Origin: Citrobacter amalonaticus
GTDB lineage: Bacteria > Pseudomonadota > Gammaproteobacteria > Enterobacterales > Enterobacteriaceae
DNA: 64,000 bases
Direction of reading: 5' to 3'
Assembly (NCBI GenBank): GCA_028994555.1
Contig: JARDVN010000001.1
Coordinates: 372,001-436,000, forward strand
The first letter of the stretch is position 1, and each line of letters opens with the position of its first letter. The notes under the pieces are model-generated. The model was given only the letters and a program-made list of their open reading frames with translations. It searched no databases and had not been told where the DNA came from. Of the stretch, positions 44,737-54,473 are shown one piece after another. A program made the position numbers and the translations under genes.

Positions 44737-45288
44737 TACGCAAACTCCATTATCAGCGTCGCGCTGGCACTGATTCTTGCGCCGTTGATTAATCCGTCGC
44801 CCTGCCCCACCAGTACCAGTTCCGCCTGAATGGCAGGCTGCTGCGTCAGCATATCCACGGCAAATGGCGCGTTCACATCCTGTACCAGACCGTTAACCAG
44901 CAGACGTATACCCAGCTCCTGGCCCGGGTTGCTGTCATTAATGCTGACAGGCAATAACTTATGCCCGTTATAATCGAGCGTTACCCCCCCCGACCGGACT
45001 GAAGGTCATTTGCGCTTTGCCGCCTGCGTCCCCGGTACAACTCATCGTTGCAGGAACTGTTTCCAGGTACGAGCCAGAGAGCACCGTTCCACCATCGGCC
45101 GGCTCAAAATCCACTTCACTAAAATCAACGGTGGCTGAATCACCATTGTTAAAGGTACAGGCCCCATTGGCCACGACCGTACCGCTAATATTAATATTGA
45201 TATTAACCGAGTCGTCCGCAAAGGCACTGTACCCCCCAACCATAAGGCTCAATAGCAGCACAACATGTTTCCAGATACGCATTTCCAC
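44736..45288 (-). CDS. minor fimbrial subunit (frameshifted as read)
   Basis: An extra C at 44984-44991 splits the gene; correction gives 183 residues. Signal peptide YSAFA-DDSVNINI, cysteine pair NGACTFNN and TMSCTG, and C-terminus LIMEFA fit a chaperone-usher pilin. It starts 3 bases after the preceding subunit gene. Confidence 0.82.
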
Positions 45289-45291
45289 CTC

Positions 45292-45816
45292 TCAGGGATA
45301 ATCGATTTGAAACGTTGCCGTCGCAATAAATGGCCCGGCCGTCAGACTTTGCGCAGCAATCGCATCTGGCTCAGCCTGAACATAGCCGCGTAACGCCAGG
45401 GTATTGGTGCCATTTGCTAACGCAAATACAGGGCTGGGCTGGTTCAGCACCAGCGGTTGCGGACTGCCTTCGTCCGTTTCAATGCCAAACGCGATGCCGT
45501 GTGTGTCGCCGTCGTCCGGAACCAGTAACCCCGGTAAAGCAACGCTTTCCGTTCCTTTAAAGGTCACCGTCGCGCTATTGCCTAATGAGGTATCGCACTC
45601 GGTCAACACAATCGCAAACGGCTCGCCGGGCGTGCGGCTGGTCTGGTAAAAATACTTGCTTGCCAGGTTGCCGAAATCGAGGGTGATGGCGGATGAGTCG
45701 GTACTCAATGTGCAAGGCTCTGCAACTAATTGACCTGAGATTTGCACATTATTTTCTATTGCGAACGCAGACGGCATCAGCATTGTCAGTGCCAGGTAAT
45801 AAAACAGGCGTTTCAT
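45292..45816 (-). CDS. minor fimbrial subunit
   Basis: A 174-residue pilin: signal peptide MPSAFA-IENNVQIS, cysteines in EPCTLS and TECDTS, C-terminus ATFQIDYP. It overlaps the preceding subunit gene by one base (TGATG). Its sequence resembles the F/G-type minor subunits of P-like and MR/P-like fimbriae. Confidence 0.86.
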   Translation of the reverse strand: MKRLFYYLALTMLMPSAFAIENNVQISGQLVAEPCTLSTDSSAITLDFGNLASKYFYQTSRTPGEPFAIVLTECDTSLGNSATVTFKGTESVALPGLLVPDDGDTHGIAFGIETDEGSPQPLVLNQPSPVFALANGTNTLALRGYVQAEPDAIAAQSLTAGPFIATATFQIDYP

Positions 45817-46385
45817 CAGTCATATTCCAGGAAAAAGTTCACGGACGCCTGATACGCCCCTTTTACCAGCGGCGCGCTTGTGCGTTCGGGTGTGACATAC
45901 CAGATCAGCTCATCGCTCGGCGGCATGGCAAACTGCGGTCTACCGCGCTGCCCCAGGCTGATGTCATTCTGCTGCGCATCAGTGATGCGTAGCCCGAACC
46001 CGCTGGCCCCGGTCACCTTAACGAGTTGTGAGTTGTCTGCATCGCCCGAGGCGATAAAACGGACCGTCAATACGGGCTGAACCGGATCCCAGCTACGGGT
46101 TCCGGTTTTAACGTTCAGGCTGTTGCCGCGCATGCGGATACAGTATTTAAAGTGCATCACAACAGGAATGGGCATTCCGCGATCGCCCGGTTTTGCCAGT
46201 AACGCGCTCGAGATGTCGCCCAGATCAACCTGCTGCCAGGATGAGGCCAGGTCAAGCATACAGACACCTTCGGTCATCATGCCGCGCACCTCGATGTTCA
46301 GTGTATCGCTGCCTGCCTGCGCCAGTGTACTGAACAACACCAGAGCCATGCCGCAGACCGCTCGCTTTGCGTTACCGGAGTTCAT
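45816..46385 (-). CDS. minor fimbrial subunit
   Basis: A 189-residue pilin, first gene after the chaperone (5-base gap). Signal peptide TLAQA-GSDTLNI; cysteines in EGVCMLD and FKYCIR; C-terminus VNFFLEYD. The place after the chaperone corresponds to E-type adaptor subunits in MR/P-like operons. Confidence 0.85.
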   Translation of the reverse strand: MNSGNAKRAVCGMALVLFSTLAQAGSDTLNIEVRGMMTEGVCMLDLASSWQQVDLGDISSALLAKPGDRGMPIPVVMHFKYCIRMRGNSLNVKTGTRSWDPVQPVLTVRFIASGDADNSQLVKVTGASGFGLRITDAQQNDISLGQRGRPQFAMPPSDELIWYVTPERTSAPLVKGAYQASVNFFLEYD

Positions 46386-46390
46386 CGGTT

Positions 46391-47186
46391 TTAGCCCGCC
46401 TGGGTGGACTGCACAGTGCAGTTGTTGCCACCACAGCGATAAATCAGCTTCGGACGTCCGCCGAAGTCGTTGATATAGGTCACGACCGGATTGTTGCCCA
46501 TCTCGTTCGCGCTGCTTCCCAGCGGCGCGCTACTCTTAGGCGCAACCAGCACAGGCTTAAAGGATTTAATCGCCGCCCCTTTCAGCGAAGGCGATACCTC
46601 GACGATGGAGATGTAATAGGCCGTAGGGTTGTTTGCCACGTAATGATCGCCCTGGTGAGTTAAGGTCATCTGCTCCTGCCACGGTTTGTCGGACGGGTTA
46701 ACAGCGAGCCCCGCCGGACGATAAAAGAGCTTGATACGCGTCTGCAGGGCAATTTGCAGCGTGTTAGGTTTATCCGTTTTTGGCGGGATTTCGCGCAGGT
46801 TAAAGTAGAACAGGGTTTCTTTATCCTGCGCCAGCAGGTTAAAGTAGAACAGGGTTTCTTTATCCTGCGCCAGCAGGTTCATGGCCGGCGTGGTCTGGAC
46901 TTTCACCTGGGTTTTACTACCGGGTTCGATACGTTGCACGGGTGGCAAAGCAGTCAGCGGATCGGTCAGCTTTTTTACCCTGCGCATCCTCAACCCACGC
47001 CTGCGCCAGGAACGGCAGCTCGCGGTTCTGGTTGGTAACCCCCAGGCTTACGGATTTGTCACCACCATTGAGCACAACCCGCGTGCGATCCAGGGCCAGA
47101 GCAGCATCGGCGCTCTGCGCCACGGTCAACCCAGTCGCCGTTAACAGGAAAAGGCTCATCAGTTGTTTTTTAGAATGTTGAAACAT
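46391..47186 (-). CDS. periplasmic fimbrial chaperone (frameshifted as read)
   Basis: An extra T at 46971-46976 splits it; correction gives 264 residues. It has a signal peptide (ADAALALDRTRVVLNGG after cleavage), the chaperone signature FYFNLREIPPK and the subunit-binding Arg and Lys in these strands. An exact 39-base tandem duplication (46796-46873) repeats LLAQDKETLFYFN in the middle of a conserved strand, adding 13 residues; without it the length would be 251. The chaperone delivers subunits to the usher by donor-strand complementation. Confidence 0.85.
46796..46873. repeat. exact 2 x 39-bp tandem duplication in the chaperone gene
   Basis: The 39-base unit at 46796-46834 is repeated without mismatch at 46835-46873. 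The first six bases of a third copy follow. It is in frame and repeats 13 residues of a signature strand. Confidence 0.95.
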
Positions 47187-47212
47187 CGTACGTTCTCATC
47201 GTCATAAGTCAG

Positions 47213-49750
47213 TTATTTGCTGCCAGCAGGTAAGCAAGGCAGAAGCATTTTTTGGCTTTCCAGATCCACAGGTAACCGTGTCGGTAGGGTAATTGTGCAC
47301 TGGTCTGTTCCTTCCCAGTTCACGCCCATCACCTCACCAGGCTTAATCCCCGTCAGCCAGACTTCGCCGTCTTCGCCGATGAGCCCGGTCTGTTCCTTAT
47401 CCTGATTGATCACTGTTGCGCCAAACGGCGGGACAGTGCCATCCGCCAGACGGATTATCGCCATGGCCTTTTTTACCGGCGATGATGCCGAACTTACGGT
47501 AACCAATCGCGCCTTCGGTGAGGGTTCCTTCCACCACGGAACGGTTGGTATCGACATCATCTCCTAACGCATCCATGTCAATGTTCACGCTATTTCGGTA
47601 GTAGCTGCTCACATCTCCCACGACGGCTTTACCGAACATATTTGAGCGGGTGTTGTTGCCTGCTCCTTTTACCGGTACGTCGCTGACGCCTGCGGTATCG
47701 ACCATCATTCGCGTACCGCCCGGTACGGACATCCGGTGCAGGGCTGCACCGTGGGCGGTGGCCGTCATGCCGCCGCGAATTGACATCCCCACTGAGCTGT
47801 ACTGATTACTCTGCTGTGCGGCAGTCGCCGTGACCTCAGCAATATCCCCTTCATGCGTCAGGTAACCACTGCCACCCGTCGCACCGTTTTGGTCCCGACT
47901 GACGCTTATATGGTAGTCATTATTTGCGTTAATTTTGTCGCTGTACGAAAGCGAATGACCAACGCCTGCCTGACCAAACTGACTGTCGTAGCTCAGCGAG
48001 CCGGACTCCCCCCCACGGCAGCGACAGGCTGACGTACACCCCTTTATCCTGGCTGTCCGTACTCTGCGTACGGAAGGCGGACAAGTTCATGCTGATGTTT
48101 TTAAACCGGCCCAGATCGAAATAGCGGGATATCGACAGGTTATAGGTCGTGCTGGTGGGTTGATCCCAGTACGTCTGCCTACTGTAGTTCAGATACACAC
48201 TCATATTGAGCGGACGGATTTGCTGGTTAAACGAGATGGTATACATCTCTTTACCGCTGCCGCCGCTGTCGTTGTTGTGATAACGCGCATCGAGGTACTG
48301 CGACATACTCATAAAGTCACGTTCGGAGAAGCGATACCCTGCGAAAGTCACCTGGCTGTCAGTGCTGTCGAACCGCTTGGAATAACTCACACGGTACGAT
48401 CCGCCCTGTTTCGTTCCTGCATTTGGCAGCGTGGCGCGGGATTGTGTCACATCAAACGAAAGAGCACCGAGGACTAACAAATCTCGTCCAATACCCAGCG
48501 CAGCTGCGTTGTAATCCCCTGCAGCCAATACACCGCCATACAATGACCAGCCGTTGTTCACCCCCCCAGGAAAACTCACCCGTTCCGAATACCGGCCCAT
48601 TTACATGGTGGTCAAAGTCAGAGGGACGCCCTGCGGCAACTTTGTACCGCACCATCCCCGGACGCGTCAGATACGGCACGTTTGAAGTGTTCATCTGATA
48701 CGTTTGAACGCTTCCGTCCTGTTCGGTCACTTTCACATCCAGTGTTCCCACCACCGCATTATTCAGATCCTGAATACGAAACGGCCCTGCAGCAACGGTC
48801 GTTTCGTATAACACCCGCCCCTGCTGGCTAACCGTCACTTTAGCGTTGGTTTTCGCTATGCCGGTGACTTCCGGCGCATAACCGCGCAAATTAGGCGGCA
48901 GCATGCTGTCACTAGAGACCAGGCTGGTACCGGTAAAACGAAAGCTGTCGAACATATCTGAAGACAAATAATCTTCACCCAGCGTCATTTTCGCCCGTAT
49001 AGACGGCAGCGCCCGGTAAAGATAAAAACGATTCCAGTCCAGCGATTGCGCATTACTTGACGTATTGCCTGACTGTTGCACCATCTGACCCTGCCAGTCA
49101 GCACGTAAGCGCCATGCACCCATGTTTAATCCGGCCGTACCGTTTCCGCTGAGCGTCTTGCTGTCACTTTCTTCACCAGATGTCTTTTGACGGGTCGCCT
49201 GACCGTTGATGTTATAGTCGAACATCATGCCCGCTACGCCGTTATCCCAGCGTGACGGGGGATCCCAGTTATCCGACACGTACTCAAGGTACGCTTGCGG
49301 CAGGCTGATAAAGAGCGCGCCATTGCCCAAATCACCGCGGACTGCCATACCTGGAAGCGACTGGGGATCCAGACATTCTCCGTTATGCCACCAACTCAAT
49401 TGTTTGCTGGATTTGGTGGTAAGCCCCAGACGCGTAACTATGTCCGTTGTCAGACAAGCTTCACTCCCGTCAGGATCGTTATCAGGAGCAATAAATTGCA
49501 CCGGCTGCTCGGGTAATGAACTTTTATTAACCTGTATCGCCATGGTATAGGTACCGGGCATAACGTACCCGGCACGGGAGAACTGACTTAAATCAATATG
49601 GCTGCGATCCTGAACGTCCAGCACATCGGTATTAAACTCAACGTTTTTTTCTCCGGCCCATACCGTGGAGGTATGTCCGGCAAGCACGGTTAACAGCAAA
49701 CTCGCAATCACTGACCTGCGGAATAGCTGTACTTTATACTTCAACATCAC
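47213..49750 (-). CDS. outer-membrane fimbrial usher (frameshifted as read)
   Basis: Three tracts break it: C7 48561-48567, C7 48008-48014 and T6 47469-47474. Correction gives 844 residues, normal for an usher. Signal peptide (LLTVLAGHTSTVWA-GEKNVEFNTDVLD), N-terminal chaperone-subunit-binding domain, 24-strand barrel with plug (LPPNLRGYAPEVTGIAKTNAKVTV, given in part), and C-terminal domains (KAMAIIRLADGTVPPFG ... QTGLIGEDGEVWL) are all visible. It assembles and exports the fimbria. Confidence 0.88.
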
Positions 49751-49760
49751 TATTCCTCAG

Positions 49761-50300
49761 TCAGTAATACTCCAGTTTCAAACGCAGCGTGGTCTGATAA
49801 GCCCCAGGCTGAAGCATTTCACCATTACCTTTCAGCGTCAGGGTGTAATCCAGTGTGTTTGCCTGGGTTTCCTGCTGCGCAACCTTCATCGGTATTCCGG
49901 GATGAACCTCATTACCCAACGCATCAACGATTTTCACGCCGATTCCTTTCGTCTTTCCGGAGAGAACAAAAGTATTTGTGCTTCCCTGCGCACCATAGAA
50001 CGTCACCCGAAATCGGTCCCCTTCAGTCAGTGCCTCGCACCCGATTAGCAAGATACTCAGCGAGGTCGATTCACCTTCTCCGTCACGCAAAATTTGCCCC
50101 ACAGAGACTGGTTTCATCGTGACCAGCTGATATTCCTGTGATGTAGCAATCGAACAGGTGCTATCCAGGATGCTTCCCTCCATGCCGACACGCCCCTTCA
50201 GCACAGCTCCTGTTGCCGCCTGTTCCAGCAAAAAAATCGTCAGCATGACAGCAAAAAAATGGCGGATCGCTACGGCTGTCAACATAGGTCCTCTTTGCAA
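49761..50300 (-). CDS. PapH/MrpB-like minor pilin, probable assembly terminator
   Basis: A 179-residue pilin between the major subunit and the usher, the position of papH or mrpB. Cysteines lie in DSTCSIA and LIGCEAL, and the C-terminus is LRLKLEYY. PapH-type subunits cap the base of the rod and anchor it. ATG 50300 or 50285 may be the start; the latter gives a more usual signal peptide (LLEQAATGA). Confidence 0.8.
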   Translation of the reverse strand: MQRGPMLTAVAIRHFFAVMLTIFLLEQAATGAVLKGRVGMEGSILDSTCSIATSQEYQLVTMKPVSVGQILRDGEGESTSLSILLIGCEALTEGDRFRVTFYGAQGSTNTFVLSGKTKGIGVKIVDALGNEVHPGIPMKVAQQETQANTLDYTLTLKGNGEMLQPGAYQTTLRLKLEYY

Positions 50301-50335
50301 AAATGTGCCTCCCCGTGAAGGGAGGCAACAGGGGC

Positions 50336-50866
50336 TTATTCGTAAGTCATCATGAAGTTAGCCACGGATGCGAAGTTACCTGGGGTAACCGCGCCAGACG
50401 CGCTGCTGCCCTGGACATACGCCTGGAATTCCAGTTCGTTGTTGCCACTGCTCAGCGCAGGCAGGGAGGTTTTGATTTCCGGTTTGATTACATTGCCGCC
50501 CAGGTCAGCGATCACAACACCCACGCCAGCACCCTGGCCCGTAACAGCGAAGCTGCCGTCGAGACCCGCAGCCGAGTCACCAGCAATACCACTAAAGGTG
50601 ATAGAAGCCTTGTTTGCCGTAGCCGCGTCACAATCGTGAAGTTGAATGTTGAGAGGAACTGGTGTGGATTTACCGCCACCAGCCAACTGGTTTTTAGAAA
50701 TAGCACCCAGTTGAACAGTCTGGTCCAGGCTTTTAGCATCAATGGAGCATGGTGCATCAATAATGGAACCTTTAAAGGTTATTTTGCCGTGGCCCTGATC
50801 ATCTGCTGCATTTGCACCTGCAACCAACACAGATGAGAGTGCAATGGTCATTAAAAGCTTATTCAT
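50336..50866 (-). CDS. major fimbrial subunit, MrpA/PapA-like
   Basis: A 176-residue pilin with a signal peptide ending VAGANA-ADDQGHG and a cysteine pair at Cys40 (DAPCSID) and Cys79 (LHDCDAA). The C-terminus FMMTYE carries the conserved penultimate Tyr. The sequence is closest in style to MR/P major pilin of Proteus and to PapA. It is the promoter-proximal gene of the nine-gene operon. Confidence 0.88.
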   Translation of the reverse strand: MNKLLMTIALSSVLVAGANAADDQGHGKITFKGSIIDAPCSIDAKSLDQTVQLGAISKNQLAGGGKSTPVPLNIQLHDCDAATANKASITFSGIAGDSAAGLDGSFAVTGQGAGVGVVIADLGGNVIKPEIKTSLPALSSGNNELEFQAYVQGSSASGAVTPGNFASVANFMMTYE

Positions 50867-50994
50867 AAATTACATCCTGTTCTCTATATATTTGCATTAA
50901 AACAAACCAGGCACATTTATATTGCTTCGGGACCAAGCAACCATCCTAACGAATATATTATTTCGCCAGAAGATCAATATAAAGGAAGGAAGTT

Positions 50995-51058
50995 TGTTTA
51001 ATATTATTTAATATGTTTAGTGGCGGTAGCCACCAAACCATGAGTATAATATTAAACA
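50995..51058. promoter_or_regulatory. nested inverted repeats between fimbrial operon and divergent regulator
   Basis: The 310-base divergent gap (50867-51176) is AT-rich. Two dyads share one centre at 51026.5: 13-base perfect outer arms (50995-51007 and 51046-51058) and inner arms GTTTaGTGGC/GCCACcAAAC (51015-51024 and 51029-51038). The shared symmetry suggests a protein-binding or cruciform element controlling both transcripts. No recombinase gene is present, so fim-type inversion is not supported. Confidence 0.65.
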
Positions 51059-51176
51059 TCGGTCGTAAGTTCTAACACAAAAGATATGCATTTCTGGACT
51101 GTGTGTTAAAAAATTGCTGCAACATATATGTAATCCGCTGCTACAATCAATGGATACTTTGATGATCAGGAAGTCA

Positions 51177-51924
51177 ATGAATGGTGCTAACATGAGGAGC
51201 CCCAAAATATTATCCGAAAATGGACAAATCCTGCAGAACAAGGCCTCTGAGGAAAAGCATTTTGTCTTAAGCACCAATATGGACAAAATCTTTTTGTCAC
51301 TGGATCAAATTCAACGTCCGGAACAGGCCATGCGCAGGATCCATGATGCCTTGCTACCCTATGCCAGCCCTGTCGAAGTGCGTTCTAATCGGCATGTGCT
51401 TAAAGTTCCTGGTGAACAAAACTGCATCTGGCTGGTTTCGAGCGGGAATTTGTCGTATTTTCGCCGCTACGACGATCTTAAGATCGCTATTTCTCCTGCG
51501 CCGGTAGTTGCAGGCCTGGCCACACTCTTTTCACCTTTTGACCGTCACGTATACCGGGCTTCCAGGGGGGCAAAAGTGGCGTCACTGAGCTTACCCCTGG
51601 CGCATTCTGTGATAAATGATCTGAATCTCTGGAAAGACGTTTCCGAGGTGCTGGGTTACGTTGTACAGATGATGTGTTATCGCGATGAACATCTGGTCAG
51701 TAAAGATTCCTACAACATCATTCGTGCTAAGTTAGTAGAATACCTAAATAAAAAAGACCTTAATGAGCTCGACCAAACAGGTATAGCCGCCTATATCCTC
51801 AGCACCACGCACCTTTCACGTAGTCTGGTTTATAATTATCTCAGTTCACTGACAGAAGGGGGGTTATATAAAGATTGATAAAGGAAAACTTATTGAAATT
51901 GTAAAACTCCCTGAACATTATTAG
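51177..51924 (+). CDS. CRP/IprA-like winged-helix regulator beside the fimbrial operon (frameshifted as read)
   Basis: An extra G at 51858-51863 changes the end; correction gives about 248 residues finishing EGGYIKIDKGKLIEI and PEHY, the expected wing of a winged-helix domain. The N-terminal half resembles a CRP-like sensor barrel (LKVPGEQNCIWLVSSGNLSYFR in part), and the C-terminal half has a helix-turn-helix (STTHLSRSLVYNYLSSL). The start is uncertain (ATG 51114, 51177 or 51192). It is transcribed away from the fimbrial genes and is likely their regulator. The ligand is unknown. Confidence 0.7.
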
Positions 51925-51975
51925 CGATTCTATATTTCCCGGCCTGTACATTTCAGGCTGGGAAATTAAAAAGGG

Positions 51976-53646
51976 TTAACCTGGCCGCTGCCGATCGGGT
52001 GGTACTGTTTTATCGGCAACGCTATAGTACTCATCCCATTGTTTTCGTAGCCAACGGCTGCGGGTGTCATCAGGAATCACCTCATTGATGCGAACCAGAT
52101 TCATGAAGACCTGTGGATCATTGCGATACTGCAAGAATTGTTGTCCCCATAAAGCATATTGCTTTAGAAGTTCTTTGTCAGGGGTTCGTCTGTATGTGAT
52201 CAACATGGTATTGTGCTTATCATACAGCCAGCGTTCCCACTGAATCCAGGGGTTGACCAGCGCAGAAGCCGCAGAAAAATCTCTCATCCCCTCACGTTCA
52301 AACCTTGTAAGCACTGTCCCTGTCTGAAAACCAGTCGCAAGAAACCATAATCCTACCGTTGCGCTTACCGTCATACCCACACCCCGGAAAACCCCCCTGA
52401 GCTTCATATATTTTTTGTTCTTGTGTCGCGATACGACAAATGAGTAACAACGTCATCCAGTGTGGCGTGGACAAAATTAGTGGATATTCCACCATTAAAT
52501 GGAACCCTATTGGCAAAGCAAGTCCCCAGAGAGCCATATGCTCTCGAGTGGAACGGAACATCAGGAAGAAGTACCCTACCAAAAAAGCCAGCATACCGAA
52601 GACAGCCAGGAGGCCACCTTCAGCCCATTCAAATAAAAATTCGTTGTGAGCATGGGAAACATGTTCTCCAAAATACCGGTTCAGAAGACTCAGTGATATT
52701 CGCTCAGCCTGGAATTCGTAGCTGCCATACCCCCCACCCCAGCAACGGATGTTCCTTTATCATCGCAATAGTCGCCTGAATTATTAACCAGCGATGGGTA
52801 TTCGAACCCTCTTTATTGACCGTATCCAGCAATTGAAAATAATGGATGCCAAAAGCTTTCATCAGATGGATAACGGCGATGGAAATAATGACCACACAGA
52901 AAAAGGCGGGAATGACTCCTTTTGCACGAGGCCGGTTACCCATAAGCAAAATAAAAATGACATAAAGAACACAGCCATAGATCCCAGCGCGAGACTGTAG
53001 TAAATCAAGATTTATGGTAAACAACGCAATAATGGCCAACAACAGTGAGCGAACCTTCCAGTTCTCTGCTTTGAAAAGTAACCACAGCGTGCAGGCATAA
53101 CCTGTAGCAACAAAACTCGCAAGAACGTTAACCTGCTGAAAAATGCCATAGGGTCGAGTTCCAGGCATAAATTCCTGAAGATTGTCTTCGGAGTGAAGAG
53201 AAAGCTGCCAGAAGGCAATAATAGTTTGAAGAAGAGCGCTGACAATGAGAATAAGCAGAAGGATTTTTTTGACCCGCAGCGACATCGGAAACTGCAGCAA
53301 TGCCAGATAAAACAACACTCCTCCCCACAGGCCGGCAAATCTGGGGAGGGCATATATCTCAATTTCCGGATTCCCCCCAGATTAAAGGTAAACAAATCAG
53401 GAAACTTCCAATAATAAAAAATACCAAAGGCCTGTTCCAGCTTAACGTTCTTCTGAAACAGATAATAATACCGGCGAAAAGGATCACCAACGACATAGCG
53501 AACCAACAGATTATATTCTGCGGTAACCTCATGCCGTCTCCACCCATATTAGGAAAGTAACAGCACAACATAACAACGTAATAAAACACCAGGCAAAGCA
53601 TAAGCGCGCGCAAAGATGCTTGCGGATTTTTAAATAAGGTTAACAT
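51976..53646 (-). CDS. PglL/Wzy_C-type membrane O-oligosaccharyltransferase or O-antigen ligase-like protein (frameshifted as read)
   Basis: Three C6 tracts break it (52392-52397, 52730-52735, 53373-53378). Correction gives 555 residues with about ten or more membrane segments, the large periplasmic-loop motif SHAHNEFLFEWAEGG typical of the Wzy_C/PglL superfamily, and a soluble C-terminal region (about 140 residues, RTPDKELLKQYALWGQQFLQYR in part) like Wzy_C_2 proteins. PglL enzymes transfer lipid-linked glycans to protein, WaaL to lipid A core. No glycan genes are near. The family is secure, the substrate is not. Confidence 0.72.
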
Positions 53647-54007
53647 TGTTTTATTTGCTTACCGAAATATTTGAATATTTTGCGTTGAGCTGAAAGTTTA
53701 AAATAGTTTTTCGCAGACCACAAGATCAGAAACGTCCATAACTGGACTCTGTATGCAATATCTTGATAACTAATAGTATCGCACTCGTTCCTGCATTTAT
53801 CGCTCCGTATGGGGACAGGAGATATGAGGACATGTCTATTAATGGATAATTTAACAGAAGAAAAAAACGGGATTGTAAAGTAGCATTATGCTTAATCATT
53901 ATGTCATATGACTGGTTCTCCAGCGCTCTGACATAGAAAAATCAATAAAATACTTCATAAGAGGTCAGTATTTTATTTCAAAGAAAATCATGTCATAAGG
54001 GAAAATC
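53647..54007. other. AT-rich intergenic stretch
   Basis: No gene or recognised repeat is seen in these 361 bases. It presumably holds promoters for the ligase-like gene (minus) and the small orphan gene (plus). Base composition is clearly more AT-rich than the flanking core genes. Confidence 0.6.
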
Positions 54008-54281
54008 ATGGGGTCCTGTTATTATAATAAGTTATGTAATGAATTAGTAACCGAGCACAACATCGTTGTCCTGAATAATGCAGATGATTTTGAGAAATGG
54101 TACGTAGAGCTTTATGATTTAAGCATGTTCCCCCCACACTGATGTTTTAGCATTACTGCATGATGAAAGCCCTCAGGACTACCCGTGTATTCCACTTATC
54201 TTTGATAAAAAAAGAATGCATCATTTATATCAGTGTAGAACTGGCAAAAAGTCTCTCCAGCGAATTGAAAGCAAAAACTGA
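54008..54281 (+). CDS. small hypothetical protein of the island (frameshifted as read)
   Basis: From ATG 54008 (behind AAGGGAAAA) the frame runs into a C6 tract at 54130-54135. Dropping one C gives 90 residues ending QRIESKN at TGA 54279-54281. Motifs: MGSCYYNKLCNEL, ADDFEKWYVELYDLSMF, DYPCIPLIFDKKR. Four cysteines, acidic centre, no signal peptide or membrane segment. I do not recognise a family. That the same +1 rule restores an ORF supports it as a real gene. Confidence 0.5.
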
Positions 54282-54336
54282 CAAAGCGGCATTACCTTAC
54301 TGATAGCCAGAGATTCAGCCTTGCGCAGACCGAATG

Positions 54337-54473
54337 CATCAACACGCTCCTGTAAGTGTTAAAAATCGGTTAATTATGGTGGCATCCCCACGCATCCTCT
54401 CTGATAATGACGGAATGATGCGTGAGGAGATACAACGTGCAAGGTGTACCCGAGCAGTTTAGCGATGAAAAAG
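54337..54473 (+). repeat. right direct repeat of the fimbrial island
   Basis: The partner of 43152-43287. It starts with a displaced copy of the last codons of qorB (INTLL stop) and continues through the intergenic stretch into the intact AraC-type gene. About 14 differences in 136 positions separate the copies. Confidence 0.88.

Noticed and set aside
50867..51176. Invertible fim-type promoter switch
   Set aside because: Inverted repeats are present but concentric, not flanking a promoter, and no tyrosine recombinase gene lies in the window.
43152..54473. Transposon or prophage as the carrier of the fimbrial island
   Set aside because: No transposase, integrase, tRNA target or terminal inverted repeats; the edges are duplicated host sequence.
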